DNA of 64,000 bases from Anaerolineae bacterium (GTDB taxonomy: Bacteria > Chloroflexota > Anaerolineae > Aggregatilineales > Phototrophicaceae). A program made the position numbers and the translations under genes. Shown piece by piece: positions 51,178 to 60,446 of the stretch (within the stretch, counting starts at the first letter, position 1; every line of letters begins with the position of its first letter). The DNA is taken from NCBI GenBank assembly GCA_022821805.1, contig JAJECX010000001.1, positions 62,001-126,000 of the forward strand. Direction: 5' to 3'. Below the pieces are notes generated by a model. It was not told the origin of the DNA. It worked only from the letters and a program-made list of their open reading frames with translations, and made no database searches.

Positions 51178-52251
51178 ATGAAGGCGCTTATTCTCGCGGC
51201 CGGGCAAGGCACTCGCTTGCGTCCGGTTACGCTAACGATGCCGAAGTCACTGGTTCCGGTCGCAAACCGCTGGCTGATCAATTACGCGCTGGACGCGCTG
51301 AAGAAGGCGGGGCTTATCGATATCGGAATCGTCGTCAACAGCATGGAATCCCCAATCGTCACCAATCTTTGTAATGGCGAGCTTCTAGGCGTAAATATCG
51401 AATATATCGTGCAGGACGAGCAGCTTGGTCTGGCGCATGCGACCGCGCTCTGCCATGAATTTGTTGGCGATGATCCCTTCACCATCTTCCTCGGCGATAA
51501 CATCTTTCAGGACAAGATGACCGACTTGCTCACTTCCTTCGCCCATTCGCCCAATGAAGCCGCCGTCGTATTGGGCAAAGTGCCAGATCCCACTCGTTTT
51601 GGCATCGCCGAGATCGATAATGGCAACATCGTTCGCGTGGTGGAAAAGCCGCAGGAGCCGCCGTCGAATCTGGCGATCGCCGGCGTCTATCTCTTCCGCT
51701 CATCGATATTTGACGCGATCAAACGCATCAAACCATCGGGCCGCAACGAACTTGAGATCACCGACGCCATCCAGGTGTTGATCAACGATGGTTATCCAGT
51801 CGCCTCATACGAACTGAACGGTTGGTGGATTGACGCGGGCAAGCCAAACGCGATCATTATGGCGAACCAGTTGGTGCTGGAGGAGCTGCCCTACACGCCA
51901 GCGCCGGAGAATAGCAATCAGATCGAAGGCGACAGCGAGGTATCGCACCGGGTCCTGATCGGCCGCAACAGCCGCATTGTTGACAGCGTCGTGCGCGGAC
52001 CCGTTATCATCGGCAGGAATACGATCATCCGCAACAGTTATGTCGGTCCCTATACATCGCTCGGCGATAATGTAGTAGTGGAAGGCAGCGAAATCGAAGC
52101 AAGCATCGTCATGAAAAACTGCGAGATTCGCAACATCCTCGGTCGGATTGACCGAAGCCTGCTCGCCGACAACGCGCGCGTGACATCAGCTACGCATATG
52201 CCCGACGCGCATCGCTTCGTCTTGGCGGAAAACAGCTACGTCCAGTTTTAG
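51178..52251 (+). CDS. Sugar-1-phosphate nucleotidyltransferase with left-handed beta-helix
   Basis: Makes a nucleotide-sugar, probably dTDP- or UDP-glucose. N-terminal nucleotidyltransferase: ALILAAGQGTRLRPVTLTMPKSLVPV, LGDNIFQDKM, RFGIAEID, NGWWIDAGKP. From about residue 250 the C-terminal hexapeptide repeats (VLIGRNSRIVDSVVRGPVIIG in part) make a left-handed beta-helix with HMPDAHRFVLAENSYVQF at the end. This layout matches long-form glucose-1-phosphate thymidylyltransferases. ATG 51178 is preceded by AGAGGAGATGG; the GTG at 51109 is not used. Length is 357 residues. It feeds the glycan genes beyond 53102. Confidence 0.88.
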   Translation: MKALILAAGQGTRLRPVTLTMPKSLVPVANRWLINYALDALKKAGLIDIGIVVNSMESPIVTNLCNGELLGVNIEYIVQDEQLGLAHATALCHEFVGDDPFTIFLGDNIFQDKMTDLLTSFAHSPNEAAVVLGKVPDPTRFGIAEIDNGNIVRVVEKPQEPPSNLAIAGVYLFRSSIFDAIKRIKPSGRNELEITDAIQVLINDGYPVASYELNGWWIDAGKPNAIIMANQLVLEELPYTPAPENSNQIEGDSEVSHRVLIGRNSRIVDSVVRGPVIIGRNTIIRNSYVGPYTSLGDNVVVEGSEIEASIVMKNCEIRNILGRIDRSLLADNARVTSATHMPDAHRFVLAENSYVQF

Positions 52252-52255
52252 CGGC

Positions 52256-52666
52256 TTACTTCAATAAGCGTGGCGGAAGCAGGTTTTTGCGCCGCAGGTA
52301 GTCTTGATCCGGCCCATCCCAGGCAAATCGCGCAAAATCAACCTTGCCGCGCTGATCAAAGCATACGCCTTCCATCTCCAGCAGCCGCCTCTGCTCCTCA
52401 GCCTGCGGGCTGCCCGCGGGGAAGCTGATCGCGCCGCCGCTGTTGATGACCCGCTGCCAAGGGATAGACTTGCCGCGTGGCGTTTTGCGCAGCGCCGTAC
52501 CCACCCAGCGTGGCGCCAGGCGCTTCATTCGAGTTGGCTCCGTGTCCACATCCGGCGGAATCATCGAAGCGATTTGGCCATAACTGCTGACTTTGCCAGC
52601 GGGAATCTGCCGCACGATATCCCAGACCGTTTCAAAGAATGATTGGGCATTGGGTGGATTGAACAT
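52256..52666 (-). CDS. Alkyltransferase-like DNA-binding protein (ATL)
   Basis: Homologue of the DNA-binding half of O6-alkylguanine-DNA alkyltransferase. Helix-turn-helix VSSYGQIASMI and the arginine finger in GTALRKTPRG are retained, but the acceptor Cys of PCHRV is Trp (PWQRVI, Trp70). ATL proteins bind O6-alkylguanine and hand it to nucleotide excision repair (UvrA), with no methyl transfer themselves. Length is 136 residues. It is oriented against its upstream neighbour, ending four bases from the nucleotidyltransferase. Confidence 0.9.
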   Translation of the reverse strand: MFNPPNAQSFFETVWDIVRQIPAGKVSSYGQIASMIPPDVDTEPTRMKRLAPRWVGTALRKTPRGKSIPWQRVINSGGAISFPAGSPQAEEQRRLLEMEGVCFDQRGKVDFARFAWDGPDQDYLRRKNLLPPRLLK

Positions 52667-52747
52667 GAACGCTCCCGGATTTGGGCTGAAAATCTCGCTT
52701 GTCCATTACAATGTAATGGCGAAGCTATGATAATCGGGAGTAAGGAT

Positions 52748-53107
52748 ATGCAACTGGTAGGGCTTACGGTAGCTGCAATCAACATGATCCAGATGGTCGA
52801 ATTTTACAATGCCGTTTTTGATGCGCGGCTGAAAGCCACTGTGCACATCGGGGATGAGCAGTTCTATGCGGGTTCGCTCTGCGGCATGAAACTGACCTTC
52901 TGCCCTAACACGATCGCGGGCGTCATCGCCGAGCAGAATCGCCAGCAGTTTCGCTTTCAAGTCGTGGATATCGAGGCGGTGATGGCGAAAGGCATGGCGA
53001 ATCATGGAAACGAGATTAATCCCATCGAAGAGTACAAAGGGGCGAAAGTCGCTTCCCTGGCTGACCCAGATGGCAATACCATCGAATTCGTCGAGAACCT
53101 CTCATAA
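52748..53107 (+). CDS. VOC (glyoxalase/bleomycin resistance-like) superfamily protein
   Basis: Single-module VOC protein of 119 residues. MIQMVEFYNAVFDARL, the middle strand, and the C-terminal VASLADPDGNTIEFVENL typical of glyoxalase family members are visible; the terminal Glu (IEFVE) and DPDG are usual metal-side features. ATG 52748 has GGGAGTAAGGA upstream. It overlaps the end of the PfkB kinase gene on the other strand by six bases. The activity is not known. Confidence 0.83.
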   Translation: MQLVGLTVAAINMIQMVEFYNAVFDARLKATVHIGDEQFYAGSLCGMKLTFCPNTIAGVIAEQNRQQFRFQVVDIEAVMAKGMANHGNEINPIEEYKGAKVASLADPDGNTIEFVENLS

Positions 53108-54097
53108 GTCGCCGTCAATGCTGCTGATGAGTTCAGCCGGCGTCGGCGTGTAATTTCCGAAATAGCGCACGACAATGCCGCTGGCATGATTCGCGAGCCT
53201 GGCGGCGTCGCTCGCGGCCAAGCCCGCCACCAGCGCTAGCGTAAGCGTCGCGATGGCCGTATCACCGGCGCCGACCGTGTCAAAGACATCGCTGACCGAT
53301 GGCGCCGGGCAATGCACGGTATCGCCGTCTGCCGCCAAGGTGGCGCCGCGAGCTCCTCGTGTGATGATCGTCCCGCGCCGAACGCCCAGATGATTGTGAA
53401 GCTGCAGCGCCGCCCGGCTAAACTCGTCATCGGTCGCTAGATCGCGATTGAGATAGCGCTGCGCGTCGTCCGCGTTGCATTTGATTATGTCCAAATCGCT
53501 GAATGTATCGAAGTTTCCCTGAACATCCGCGGTCAGCATGACGCCGAATGCGGCGCCCAAATCGCGGATACGTTGCACGAAGGATGGCGTTAGCAAGCCG
53601 CCGTGGTAATGAGAAAGCAAGACGGCGTCGACATCCTCTAGCCTCCCGCTGGCGAAATCAACCAGCAGGTTCTCGGTGTCGTCATCGATTGGACGGCGCG
53701 TGAGCGTATCAATCCGCGTCACCTGCTGCGGGAAACGCAGACCCATTTGCGCCAGAATTCGCGTCTTGACCGTCGTTGGTCGGTCGGCGCGGCTAATGAT
53801 GCCACTCGCGTCGATGCCTTGTTCTGCGAGGATCCGCTTGAGCCGCTCGCCTGGCGCATCCTCGCCGACGACCCCGACCTGAATCGCGCATCCGCCCAGC
53901 GAGACGATATTTGCCGCTGGATTGGCTGCCCCGCCAGCAATGTACCGTTTCGACTCAAGTTCGAGAACCGGAACCGGCGCTTCGCGGCTCATGCGCGTTA
54001 CGCGACCGGTGATGTATTCGTCCAGAATTACATCACCGATCACCAGTACCCTTCGGTTTGCCAAGCGGGCTATCTGGGATTTCAGCAATGTTGACAT
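53102..54097 (-). CDS. PfkB-family sugar kinase, heptose-7-phosphate kinase-like
   Basis: Ribokinase-fold kinase of 331 residues closest to the N-terminal half of HldE/RfaE. GDVILDEYITGRVTRMSREAPVPVLE and AGGAANPAANIVSLG in parts are heptose-kinase motifs; the catalytic Asp and anion hole are in DTVGAGDTAIATLTLA. It lacks the C-terminal cytidylyltransferase of full HldE, which may be elsewhere. Neighbouring GT9 (heptosyltransferase-type) supports a role in ADP-heptose-like sugar supply, but that is inferred. Confidence 0.85.
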   Translation of the reverse strand: MSTLLKSQIARLANRRVLVIGDVILDEYITGRVTRMSREAPVPVLELESKRYIAGGAANPAANIVSLGGCAIQVGVVGEDAPGERLKRILAEQGIDASGIISRADRPTTVKTRILAQMGLRFPQQVTRIDTLTRRPIDDDTENLLVDFASGRLEDVDAVLLSHYHGGLLTPSFVQRIRDLGAAFGVMLTADVQGNFDTFSDLDIIKCNADDAQRYLNRDLATDDEFSRAALQLHNHLGVRRGTIITRGARGATLAADGDTVHCPAPSVSDVFDTVGAGDTAIATLTLALVAGLAASDAARLANHASGIVVRYFGNYTPTPAELISSIDGDL

Positions 54098-54181
54098 TTT
54101 GTTTGGAGGACCGTATTCCTTTCCCGTCTCGTTAGCTTACCTTAGTGCAGGCGCGATGCGGACGGCGCTTTTGTATAGGTG

Positions 54182-56017
54182 TTAACAGGCTTGCTTCTGG
54201 CGCAATACAGCGATAACAAAGCGGGGCAGGCGGAGCATCCGCCGCAGCCGCCAAGGTTGGCGCAGCAGGCGATATAGCCACTCCAATCCGCGTTCGCGCA
54301 TCCATTGCGGCGCGCGCGGCACGACGCCAGCGATGAAATCAAAAGATCCGCCGACGCCCATCGCCATCGACACTTCCAGGCGCGGCAGGTTGCGCGCGAT
54401 CCACTTGTCCTGTTGCGGCGCGCCAAAAGCCACCAGCAAGATGTCGGCGCCGCTCGCGTTGATCAGCTTTACAATTTCGTCTTCTTCACGCTCGGCGGGG
54501 CGCCCGCCATAGGTACCGCTGACGATAAGCTGGGGATGCTGCGCCTTAAGGATGTCAGCCGCTCGTTCGGCGATGCCCTCTCCAGCGCCGAGGAAGAAGA
54601 TCTTCCAGCCCTTCTCCGCCGCGTGGCGCGCGATCAATGGCACGCCGTCCGAGCCGGTGACGCGTCCCGGCAAGGGCGCGCCAAGGCGACGGCTTGCCCA
54701 AAGCAGGCCAACGCCATCGGGCACGCAAATGGCAGCGCGATTCAGTATGTTGAAAAAGATGGGATCGCGCCGCGCGACGATGATGAATTCGGGATTCACC
54801 GTGCAGACGTGGCGCGCGCCTATATCCGCCATTATCCAGTTGCCGATCTGGTTCATCCAGTCATCGTAGGTGATGGCGTCGACGGGCACGCCGAGAATCT
54901 TCAGGCGCGAAAACGGCCGGTCAGCAGATTGCGAGGACCGTGGCTGCTGAAGGCGCGCATCGCCGCCTGTCGGTGAACGCAGGAGACGCTGCGCCGCTTC
55001 CAGCGCCTGATTCGGGCGAACCAGCTTCATGCAAGTGCGCGCCTCGCAGCCTTCTCGCGCGCCAATCGCGTGCTCGACATAGCTGCAAGGGCTGCATTCC
55101 ACGCCGCTGCGCAGCACGGTAGCGCGTCCGCCGATAGCCCAGGGCTTCCAGGCATCTGGATTGCTGGGTCCGAAAACGCTCAAGACCGGCGTGCCGCTGG
55201 CGGCGGCGATATGCATCACACCGCTGTCAGCGCCGATGAAGAGATCGGCGCGGGCGATGACCTCGGCTAACTGCGGCAGCGTCGTCTTGCCCACCAAATT
55301 GATTGGCTTCTGGTCCAGCAGATTCTCGACCGAGCGGCTGTCGTCTTCGGGGCGTCCGACCAAGACGATTTCTGCGCCACAATGCTCGCGCAAACCCTTT
55401 GCAACCTCGGCAAATCCGGCTGCTGACCAGCGGCGCGCCTTGCTGTAGCCACCGCTGCCCGCGTGCATGACGACGGTCGGTTTTCCGGAGGCGGTCAAAT
55501 CGTCGGAAGGCATCGCCTCGCGCGTTATTTCCGCGGGCCGGGCGCAATTGCTCGCGCCCAGAAGCGCGACGAGATCCAGCCAGTATTGCGCCTGATGCTG
55601 GGCGCCGAATCCGCCATCGTCGACAGAATCGGTGAGAAAGCCGATATTGTGATTCCGCAAGCCGATGATCTGGCGCGCGCCGCTTGCTTTCGCCAGCAGC
55701 CAAAACTTGAATACGCCGGCGCGAAATGTGAAGTGATGAAAGAAGACGACAGCCTCATACCGCTGCGTTCGCAATTGCGGCAGCAGTTGCAAGTTTCTGC
55801 GGGAGAAGAAGTCGCGGCTTGCGCTGGTTCCTCCTCTGTAGAAAGGAATCTTGCGATCAACGAGGTCAGGCGGCGCCAGGGGCAGGGCGAAGTCGGAAGC
55901 CAGCAATTCAATTTGCGCCTGCGGACGCGCCTCGCGCAAGGCGGCGATCGCCGGCGTCGTCAGTACCAGATCGCCGATATCCGCCAATTGCACCAGGAGA
56001 ATGCGCTCGCTCGCCAT
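54182..56017 (-). CDS. Fused glycosyltransferase: GT9 heptosyltransferase-type plus GT26 WecG/TagA-type
   Basis: Two enzymes in one 611-residue chain. Residues about 1-350 are GT9: ILLVQLADIGDLVLTTPAI, HAGSGGYSKARRWSAAGFAEVA and FIGADSGVMHIAAASGTPVLSVFGPS in parts. After a Gln/Ser/Arg-rich linker (about 350-370), residues about 370-605 are GT26: GVPVDAITYDDWM, NPEFIIVARRDPIFFNILNRA, VAFGAPQQDKWIARNL and FDFIAGVVPRAPQWMRERGLEWLYRLL in parts. Such enzymes normally exist separately. The product probably adds two successive sugars to a lipid-linked glycan on the cytoplasmic side of the membrane. Confidence 0.92.
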   Translation of the reverse strand: MASERILLVQLADIGDLVLTTPAIAALREARPQAQIELLASDFALPLAPPDLVDRKIPFYRGGTSASRDFFSRRNLQLLPQLRTQRYEAVVFFHHFTFRAGVFKFWLLAKASGARQIIGLRNHNIGFLTDSVDDGGFGAQHQAQYWLDLVALLGASNCARPAEITREAMPSDDLTASGKPTVVMHAGSGGYSKARRWSAAGFAEVAKGLREHCGAEIVLVGRPEDDSRSVENLLDQKPINLVGKTTLPQLAEVIARADLFIGADSGVMHIAAASGTPVLSVFGPSNPDAWKPWAIGGRATVLRSGVECSPCSYVEHAIGAREGCEARTCMKLVRPNQALEAAQRLLRSPTGGDARLQQPRSSQSADRPFSRLKILGVPVDAITYDDWMNQIGNWIMADIGARHVCTVNPEFIIVARRDPIFFNILNRAAICVPDGVGLLWASRRLGAPLPGRVTGSDGVPLIARHAAEKGWKIFFLGAGEGIAERAADILKAQHPQLIVSGTYGGRPAEREEDEIVKLINASGADILLVAFGAPQQDKWIARNLPRLEVSMAMGVGGSFDFIAGVVPRAPQWMRERGLEWLYRLLRQPWRLRRMLRLPRFVIAVLRQKQAC

Positions 56018-56072
56018 AAGAATCGCCGTTGCTCACCCTTTGCCATTCTATCAGATTGCCGAGCGTCAAATG

Positions 56073-57188
56073 TCAGCGCGTCGCCAGATCGTCGAAAGCG
56101 TTCATCACTTTGTCGGCAGTCCTGGTCCAAGTAAAGCGCTTCGCCTGAATGTGCCCCCGTTCGATCAGCGATTGCCTGAGCGCTTCATCATCACTGCAGC
56201 GGCTCATCGCCGAGGCGATATCGGCGACATTCAGCGGGTCAACCTGCAATCCGGCATCGCCGGCTAATTCGGGCAAGCTTGAGGTGTTGCTGGCGATAAC
56301 AGGCGTGCCGCAATGCATCGCCTCAAGGACGGGAAAGCCAAAGCCTTCGTAAAGGCTGGGGAAGACCAACGCGATCGCCCCCGCCAGCAATCCGCCTTTG
56401 TCCGCCTCGTCAATATACCCGGCGACGTGAACCTTTTCCACGCCCTCCAACCAGGAGTCATCGAAAAGCCAGCCTTTGGCGCCGGCCAGAACCAGCGCCG
56501 TATCAGGATCGTCGCGCGCTTCTCGCCAACGGCGAAAAGCCTGGATGAGCCGCCCAATGTTCTTGCGCGGCTGTAATGTGCCGATAAATGCGAAATACTT
56601 CTCCGGCAGTTGATACTTGGCGCGCACCGCTTCGATATCCACTCGTGAAGCAGTTAGTTTGTCACCGTCCACACCGGGATAGACGACGCGAATCTTCTCC
56701 GCGCTTGTCCCGTAGAATCGTTCGAGATCGTTGGCGGTCGCCTCGCTGTCCGCGAGCACGATCTCGGCTCGCGCTGCGCTGCATCGCGTCGTGAGATCCA
56801 AGTATGCGCGCTGACCGGCATCGTGTGCTTCTGGGAAATGCTTATATCCCAGATCGTGAATGGTGACGATCGACCGACCCGGAAAGAGAAATGGCAGCGC
56901 GTGCGCCGGCGAAAATGTGATATCTGGTCCCGCGCGCCAAAGCGCCGCCGCCCAACGAAGGTGCGTCCACAGCCGCGGAAAAGGGTTGACGATCTGTCTG
57001 ACATGTGGCGATTTGGCGAAGAGATCCGCCGGCGGCCTATCGCGAAAATAGAGCAAAAGTTCGTAGGGGTCGCTGCGGTGGTCATTTGCCTGGATCAGCG
57101 TCTGAAGCAGACGCAGCGCGTATTTTTCGGTACCGGTGGGCTGCGCCTTGGTGGCGCGGCTGGCGTCAATCGCGATTTGAAGCGGCAT
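56073..57188 (-). CDS. Glycosyltransferase family 4
   Basis: GT-B enzyme of 371 residues. The N-terminal half starts IAIDASRATKAQPTGTEKYALRLLQ in parts; the C-terminal domain has YFAFIGTLQPRKNIGRLIQAF, LVLAGAKGWLFDDSW, and the nucleotide-sugar site PSLYEGFGFPVLEAMHCGTPVIASNTSSLPELAGDAGL in parts, with the EX7E pattern. Such enzymes retain anomeric configuration. The sugar donor is unknown. It sits between the fused GT gene and the UDP-sugar dehydrogenase, with 55 and 51 bases to each. Confidence 0.92.
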   Translation of the reverse strand: MPLQIAIDASRATKAQPTGTEKYALRLLQTLIQANDHRSDPYELLLYFRDRPPADLFAKSPHVRQIVNPFPRLWTHLRWAAALWRAGPDITFSPAHALPFLFPGRSIVTIHDLGYKHFPEAHDAGQRAYLDLTTRCSAARAEIVLADSEATANDLERFYGTSAEKIRVVYPGVDGDKLTASRVDIEAVRAKYQLPEKYFAFIGTLQPRKNIGRLIQAFRRWREARDDPDTALVLAGAKGWLFDDSWLEGVEKVHVAGYIDEADKGGLLAGAIALVFPSLYEGFGFPVLEAMHCGTPVIASNTSSLPELAGDAGLQVDPLNVADIASAMSRCSDDEALRQSLIERGHIQAKRFTWTRTADKVMNAFDDLATR

Positions 57189-57239
57189 CAGGCCAATCGC
57201 TTCGCCAGGTTAGCGGCATCAAGGTGAAAGCGCAGCGCA

Positions 57240-58556
57240 TCACAAGCTGATAATATTCTCGCCATCATGGTCGCGGTAGACGTGGCGGGTATCAACAATG
57301 ACGCTGCTCCGCTGCGCGATTTCATCCCAGTCGAAGACGGAATGATCGGTGACGATAACTACGCAGTGAGCGTCTTGCAGCAGTTGCGCGCACAAATCTC
57401 TCGAATACAGACGGACATCGCTCTCCAACTGAATCTGTGGCACGTGCGGGTCGCAGTAGGCGACTTTGGCGCCGCGCTGACGCAGCAGGCTGATGATATC
57501 CAGCGCCGGGCTCTCGCGCACATCGTCGACATTTGGCTTGTAGGCGACGCCCAATATCAGGATGCGCGAACCGCGAACCGCTCGCTCCTGGTTGTTCAGC
57601 GCTTGGGTTATTTTGTCGATCACATGGAGGGGCATCGATGTATTGATCTCGCTGGCCAATTCGATGAAGCGCGCGTTGTAATTGAGCGTTTTCAGTTTCC
57701 AGCTGAGATAATGCGGATCGACCGGAATGCAATGCCCGCCGAGGCCTGGTCCGGGATAGAAGGGCATATAGCCGAAAGGTTTGGTGGCGGCCGCCTGAAT
57801 GACTTCCCAAACGTCAACATCCAGCTTGTCGCACATCAGCGCCATCTCATTTACCAGCCCGATATTGACCGCGCGAAAGGTGTTCTCCAGCAGCTTGACC
57901 ATTTCCGCCGCCGTTGGCGATGAAACCGCAATCACGCGGTCCGTTGCCGCTCGATAAAGCGCGGTCGCCGCTTCGGTGCATGACACCGAAACACCGCCTA
58001 CTACTTTGGGCGTATTGCGTACATTGTATTTTGTATTGCCGGGATCGATTCGCTCGGGAGAATAGGCGATGAAGATATCTTGGCCGACAATGAGATCGCT
58101 GCCGATCATTTCAGGCAGTATGACTTCTTCAGTCGTTCCTGGATATGTGGTGCTTTCGAGGACGATCAGCATGCCCGGACGCCGAATGGCCGCGATTGAC
58201 CGTGTCGCCTGTATGATGTACGACATATCGGGGTCGCGCGTTTTTCGCAGCGGCGTCGGCACGCAAATGCTGATGGCATCAACGTCTTGCAACTCGTTAT
58301 AACACGATGTAGCGCCTAAGTTCCCTGACTCGACCAGTCTGCTGACGCTCCCGCTGGAAATATCATCGATATAGCTGCAGCCGCCATTGATCTGCCCGAC
58401 CTTGTCGGCATCAACATCGACGCCGGTTACGCGGAAACCAGATTCAGCGAACTCGACCGCCAGCGGCAGCCCGACGTAACCCAAGCCGACAATGCCGATC
58501 CGCGCTTCACGGTCGCTGATCTTTTGCAGCAAGTCCTGTTTGTAGCCCATAGCCAT
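57240..58556 (-). CDS. UDP-sugar dehydrogenase (UDP-HexNAc or UDP-glucose type)
   Basis: NAD-dependent four-electron oxidation of a UDP-sugar to uronic acid. Rossmann motif GIVGLGYVGLPLAVEFA, linker SPERIDPGNTKY, and catalytic Cys276 in GPGLGGHCIPVDPHYLSWK are clear. Wording (GLGYVGLPLA, GHCIPVDPHY) is nearer to UDP-N-acetyl-hexosamine dehydrogenases of the WbpA/WecC type than to UDP-glucose dehydrogenase. Length is 438 residues. It heads the glycan operon; a TATAAT box lies 42 bases upstream. Confidence 0.92.
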   Translation of the reverse strand: MAMGYKQDLLQKISDREARIGIVGLGYVGLPLAVEFAESGFRVTGVDVDADKVGQINGGCSYIDDISSGSVSRLVESGNLGATSCYNELQDVDAISICVPTPLRKTRDPDMSYIIQATRSIAAIRRPGMLIVLESTTYPGTTEEVILPEMIGSDLIVGQDIFIAYSPERIDPGNTKYNVRNTPKVVGGVSVSCTEAATALYRAATDRVIAVSSPTAAEMVKLLENTFRAVNIGLVNEMALMCDKLDVDVWEVIQAAATKPFGYMPFYPGPGLGGHCIPVDPHYLSWKLKTLNYNARFIELASEINTSMPLHVIDKITQALNNQERAVRGSRILILGVAYKPNVDDVRESPALDIISLLRQRGAKVAYCDPHVPQIQLESDVRLYSRDLCAQLLQDAHCVVIVTDHSVFDWDEIAQRSSVIVDTRHVYRDHDGENIISL

Positions 58557-58597
58557 CCAATGTCTAAGCGGTAGCGCAGCGCGATTACAGTACGCTC

Positions 58598-58603
58598 ATT
58601 ATA
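58598..58603 (-). promoter_or_regulatory. Perfect -10 box upstream of the UDP-sugar dehydrogenase
   Basis: On the minus strand TATAAT lies 42 bases before the start codon. No good -35 is found 16-18 bases upstream, so this could need an activator. It is in the 63-base gap between the sugar ABC permease gene and the dehydrogenase. Confidence 0.35.
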
Positions 58604-58619
58604 CACGCTACAGACAGAA

Positions 58620-59462
58620 TCAGCGGATGCCGCTGCGGGCGAAGCTCTCCACAAACTGCCTTTGAAAGAGCAGAAACAGGAGGACAAGCGGCGCAATCAC
58701 GATCAATGTGCCTGCCATCAGCTGCCCATAGAAGGCGCCTTGATCGGTCGTCTTAATCAGCTTGTTGAGTCCAACCGTCAGCGGTCTAATCTCAGCTGAT
58801 CGGGTGATGATGAAGGGCCACAGAAACTCATTCCAATGCGAGCTGACGGATACTAAAGCGAATGCGAGATATGCGGGAATCGCATTGGTTACGTAGACAT
58901 GGCGAATGACCTGGACCAGATTCGCGCCATCGATGCGCGCCGCCTCTTCCAATTCGATCGGGACTTCGCGAAATGTCTGACGCAGCAGCAGCACGCCAAA
59001 TGCCGAGCCCCAATAAGGAATCATCAGCGCGATCCGCGTATCGAACAAGCCAAGTGTATTGATCATGCGGAAGTTTTGCACCAGCAAGACGCCGGACGGG
59101 ATCATCAGTTGCAGGAGTATGATCAGCAGCAGCAAGTTCCGCCCGAAGAAGCGCATTCGCGCAAAGGCGTAGGCGGCGCAAGTTACCGTCACCAGCTGCG
59201 CCAGCAAGACGCCGGCAACAAAGATGACGCTGTTGACGTAATGCATGCTCCAAGGGGCGATGATCAGCGCACGATCGTAATTCTCCCAGGTCACTTCGCT
59301 GCCAAAAAAGATATTGCCTCTAGTTACTGGTTCCGCCTCCGGCCGGACGCTGACAAGGATCGTGAAAACGAGCGGAATCAAGAAGAAGATCGCGATGACA
59401 GTTTTCACAGACGCTGCGAAACGCCTCAGGATACGTTCAGACCCGTTCGATCCGTTCATCAA
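58620..59462 (-). CDS. Carbohydrate ABC transporter permease, MalG type
   Basis: Six-helix inner-membrane permease of 280 residues, with the EAA loop that docks the ATPase visible in ELEEAARIDGANLVQVIRHVY in part. GTLIVIAPLVLLFLLFQRQFVESFARSGIR is the usual end of MalG-type proteins in part. Starts by a 4-base ATGA overlap with the partner permease. It is the last gene of its operon. No ATPase gene is in the operon. Confidence 0.92.
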   Translation of the reverse strand: MMNGSNGSERILRRFAASVKTVIAIFFLIPLVFTILVSVRPEAEPVTRGNIFFGSEVTWENYDRALIIAPWSMHYVNSVIFVAGVLLAQLVTVTCAAYAFARMRFFGRNLLLLIILLQLMIPSGVLLVQNFRMINTLGLFDTRIALMIPYWGSAFGVLLLRQTFREVPIELEEAARIDGANLVQVIRHVYVTNAIPAYLAFALVSVSSHWNEFLWPFIITRSAEIRPLTVGLNKLIKTTDQGAFYGQLMAGTLIVIAPLVLLFLLFQRQFVESFARSGIR

Positions 59463-60376
59463 TTGCTCTCGTCCCGCTCAAATAGCAGGAAGTTACTGAG
59501 CGTAAAGGTCAGAACGACGCCAATTAGCACGATGGTCATCGCGTTGACATAGCCCCAATTTCGCCTTTCCGAGATGTTCTGAAAGATCAGATACAGCAGC
59601 AGATTTGCCGAATCGTTGGGTCCGCCCTCGCCGAGCGCCTGTAATTGCTCAACCGTCTGAAAGGCAAATATGAAGGCGATGACGATGACGAAGAGAAGCG
59701 TCCGGCGCAGCAGCGGCATGGTGAGCGCGACGAACTGCTGGGCGTCGCTGGCGCCATCCAGCGAAGCCGATTCGTATATGTCGCGCGGGATATTCTGCAA
59801 GCCGGCCAGGAAGAAGATCATGAAGTAGCCCGCCTGCTTCCAAATGTTGACGACGATCACCGAAAGCAGCACCAGATTGCGATCGCCCAACCAGTTTAAG
59901 CCGGGGTGGCCCAAGGACTTTAGCACCGCGTTGGCCAAGCCGATGCTGTCGGAAAAGATGAACGACCAAATACTCGCGGCGCCAATGAGCGGAAGCAGCG
60001 ACGGGTAAAATACAGCGAAGCGCCACAAGCCAAGCAGCGGCTGCTTCTGATTGAGCAGCAGCGCCAGCAGCAAGCCGAGCGGCACGCCGATGATGACAGT
60101 CGCCAAGGCAAAGACGATAGTATTGCGAAAAGTCCGCAGGAAACGCGCGCCCAGGTAATGACTCTCGTCAAAGAGGTCGCGGAAGTTCTCGGCGCCGACA
60201 AATTCCGGCGGCTTGCCGGCTGCATTGAGACCGCGCGCCGGCTTGTACAGGCTGTCCCTGACCGTGTTGATCGCCGGCACGACGTTGAACATCAGCACCA
60301 GAATCAGCGTCGGCGCGATGAGCAGATAGGGTTGAAGGTACGAAACCAGCGGCTTCCGTTGTGATCGAAGACGCAT
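59459..60376 (-). CDS. Carbohydrate ABC transporter permease, MalF type
   Basis: Partner permease of 305 residues with a basic N-terminus (RLRSQRKPLVSYLQPY) followed by the first helix and the EAA loop DIYESASLDGASDAQQF. It contains the QTVEQLQALGEGGPNDSANLLLYLIF stretch in parts, common in sugar permeases. It overlaps the downstream permease by four bases and is 70 bases after the binding protein gene. Confidence 0.92.
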   Translation of the reverse strand: MRLRSQRKPLVSYLQPYLLIAPTLILVLMFNVVPAINTVRDSLYKPARGLNAAGKPPEFVGAENFRDLFDESHYLGARFLRTFRNTIVFALATVIIGVPLGLLLALLLNQKQPLLGLWRFAVFYPSLLPLIGAASIWSFIFSDSIGLANAVLKSLGHPGLNWLGDRNLVLLSVIVVNIWKQAGYFMIFFLAGLQNIPRDIYESASLDGASDAQQFVALTMPLLRRTLLFVIVIAFIFAFQTVEQLQALGEGGPNDSANLLLYLIFQNISERRNWGYVNAMTIVLIGVVLTFTLSNFLLFERDESN

Positions 60377-60446
60377 GGAGTAGTCAGTTGAGGGGACTAG
60401 TGAAGAACATAAGAGGGCGCGCCGCTCAGCACGCCCTCTGCTTCTC

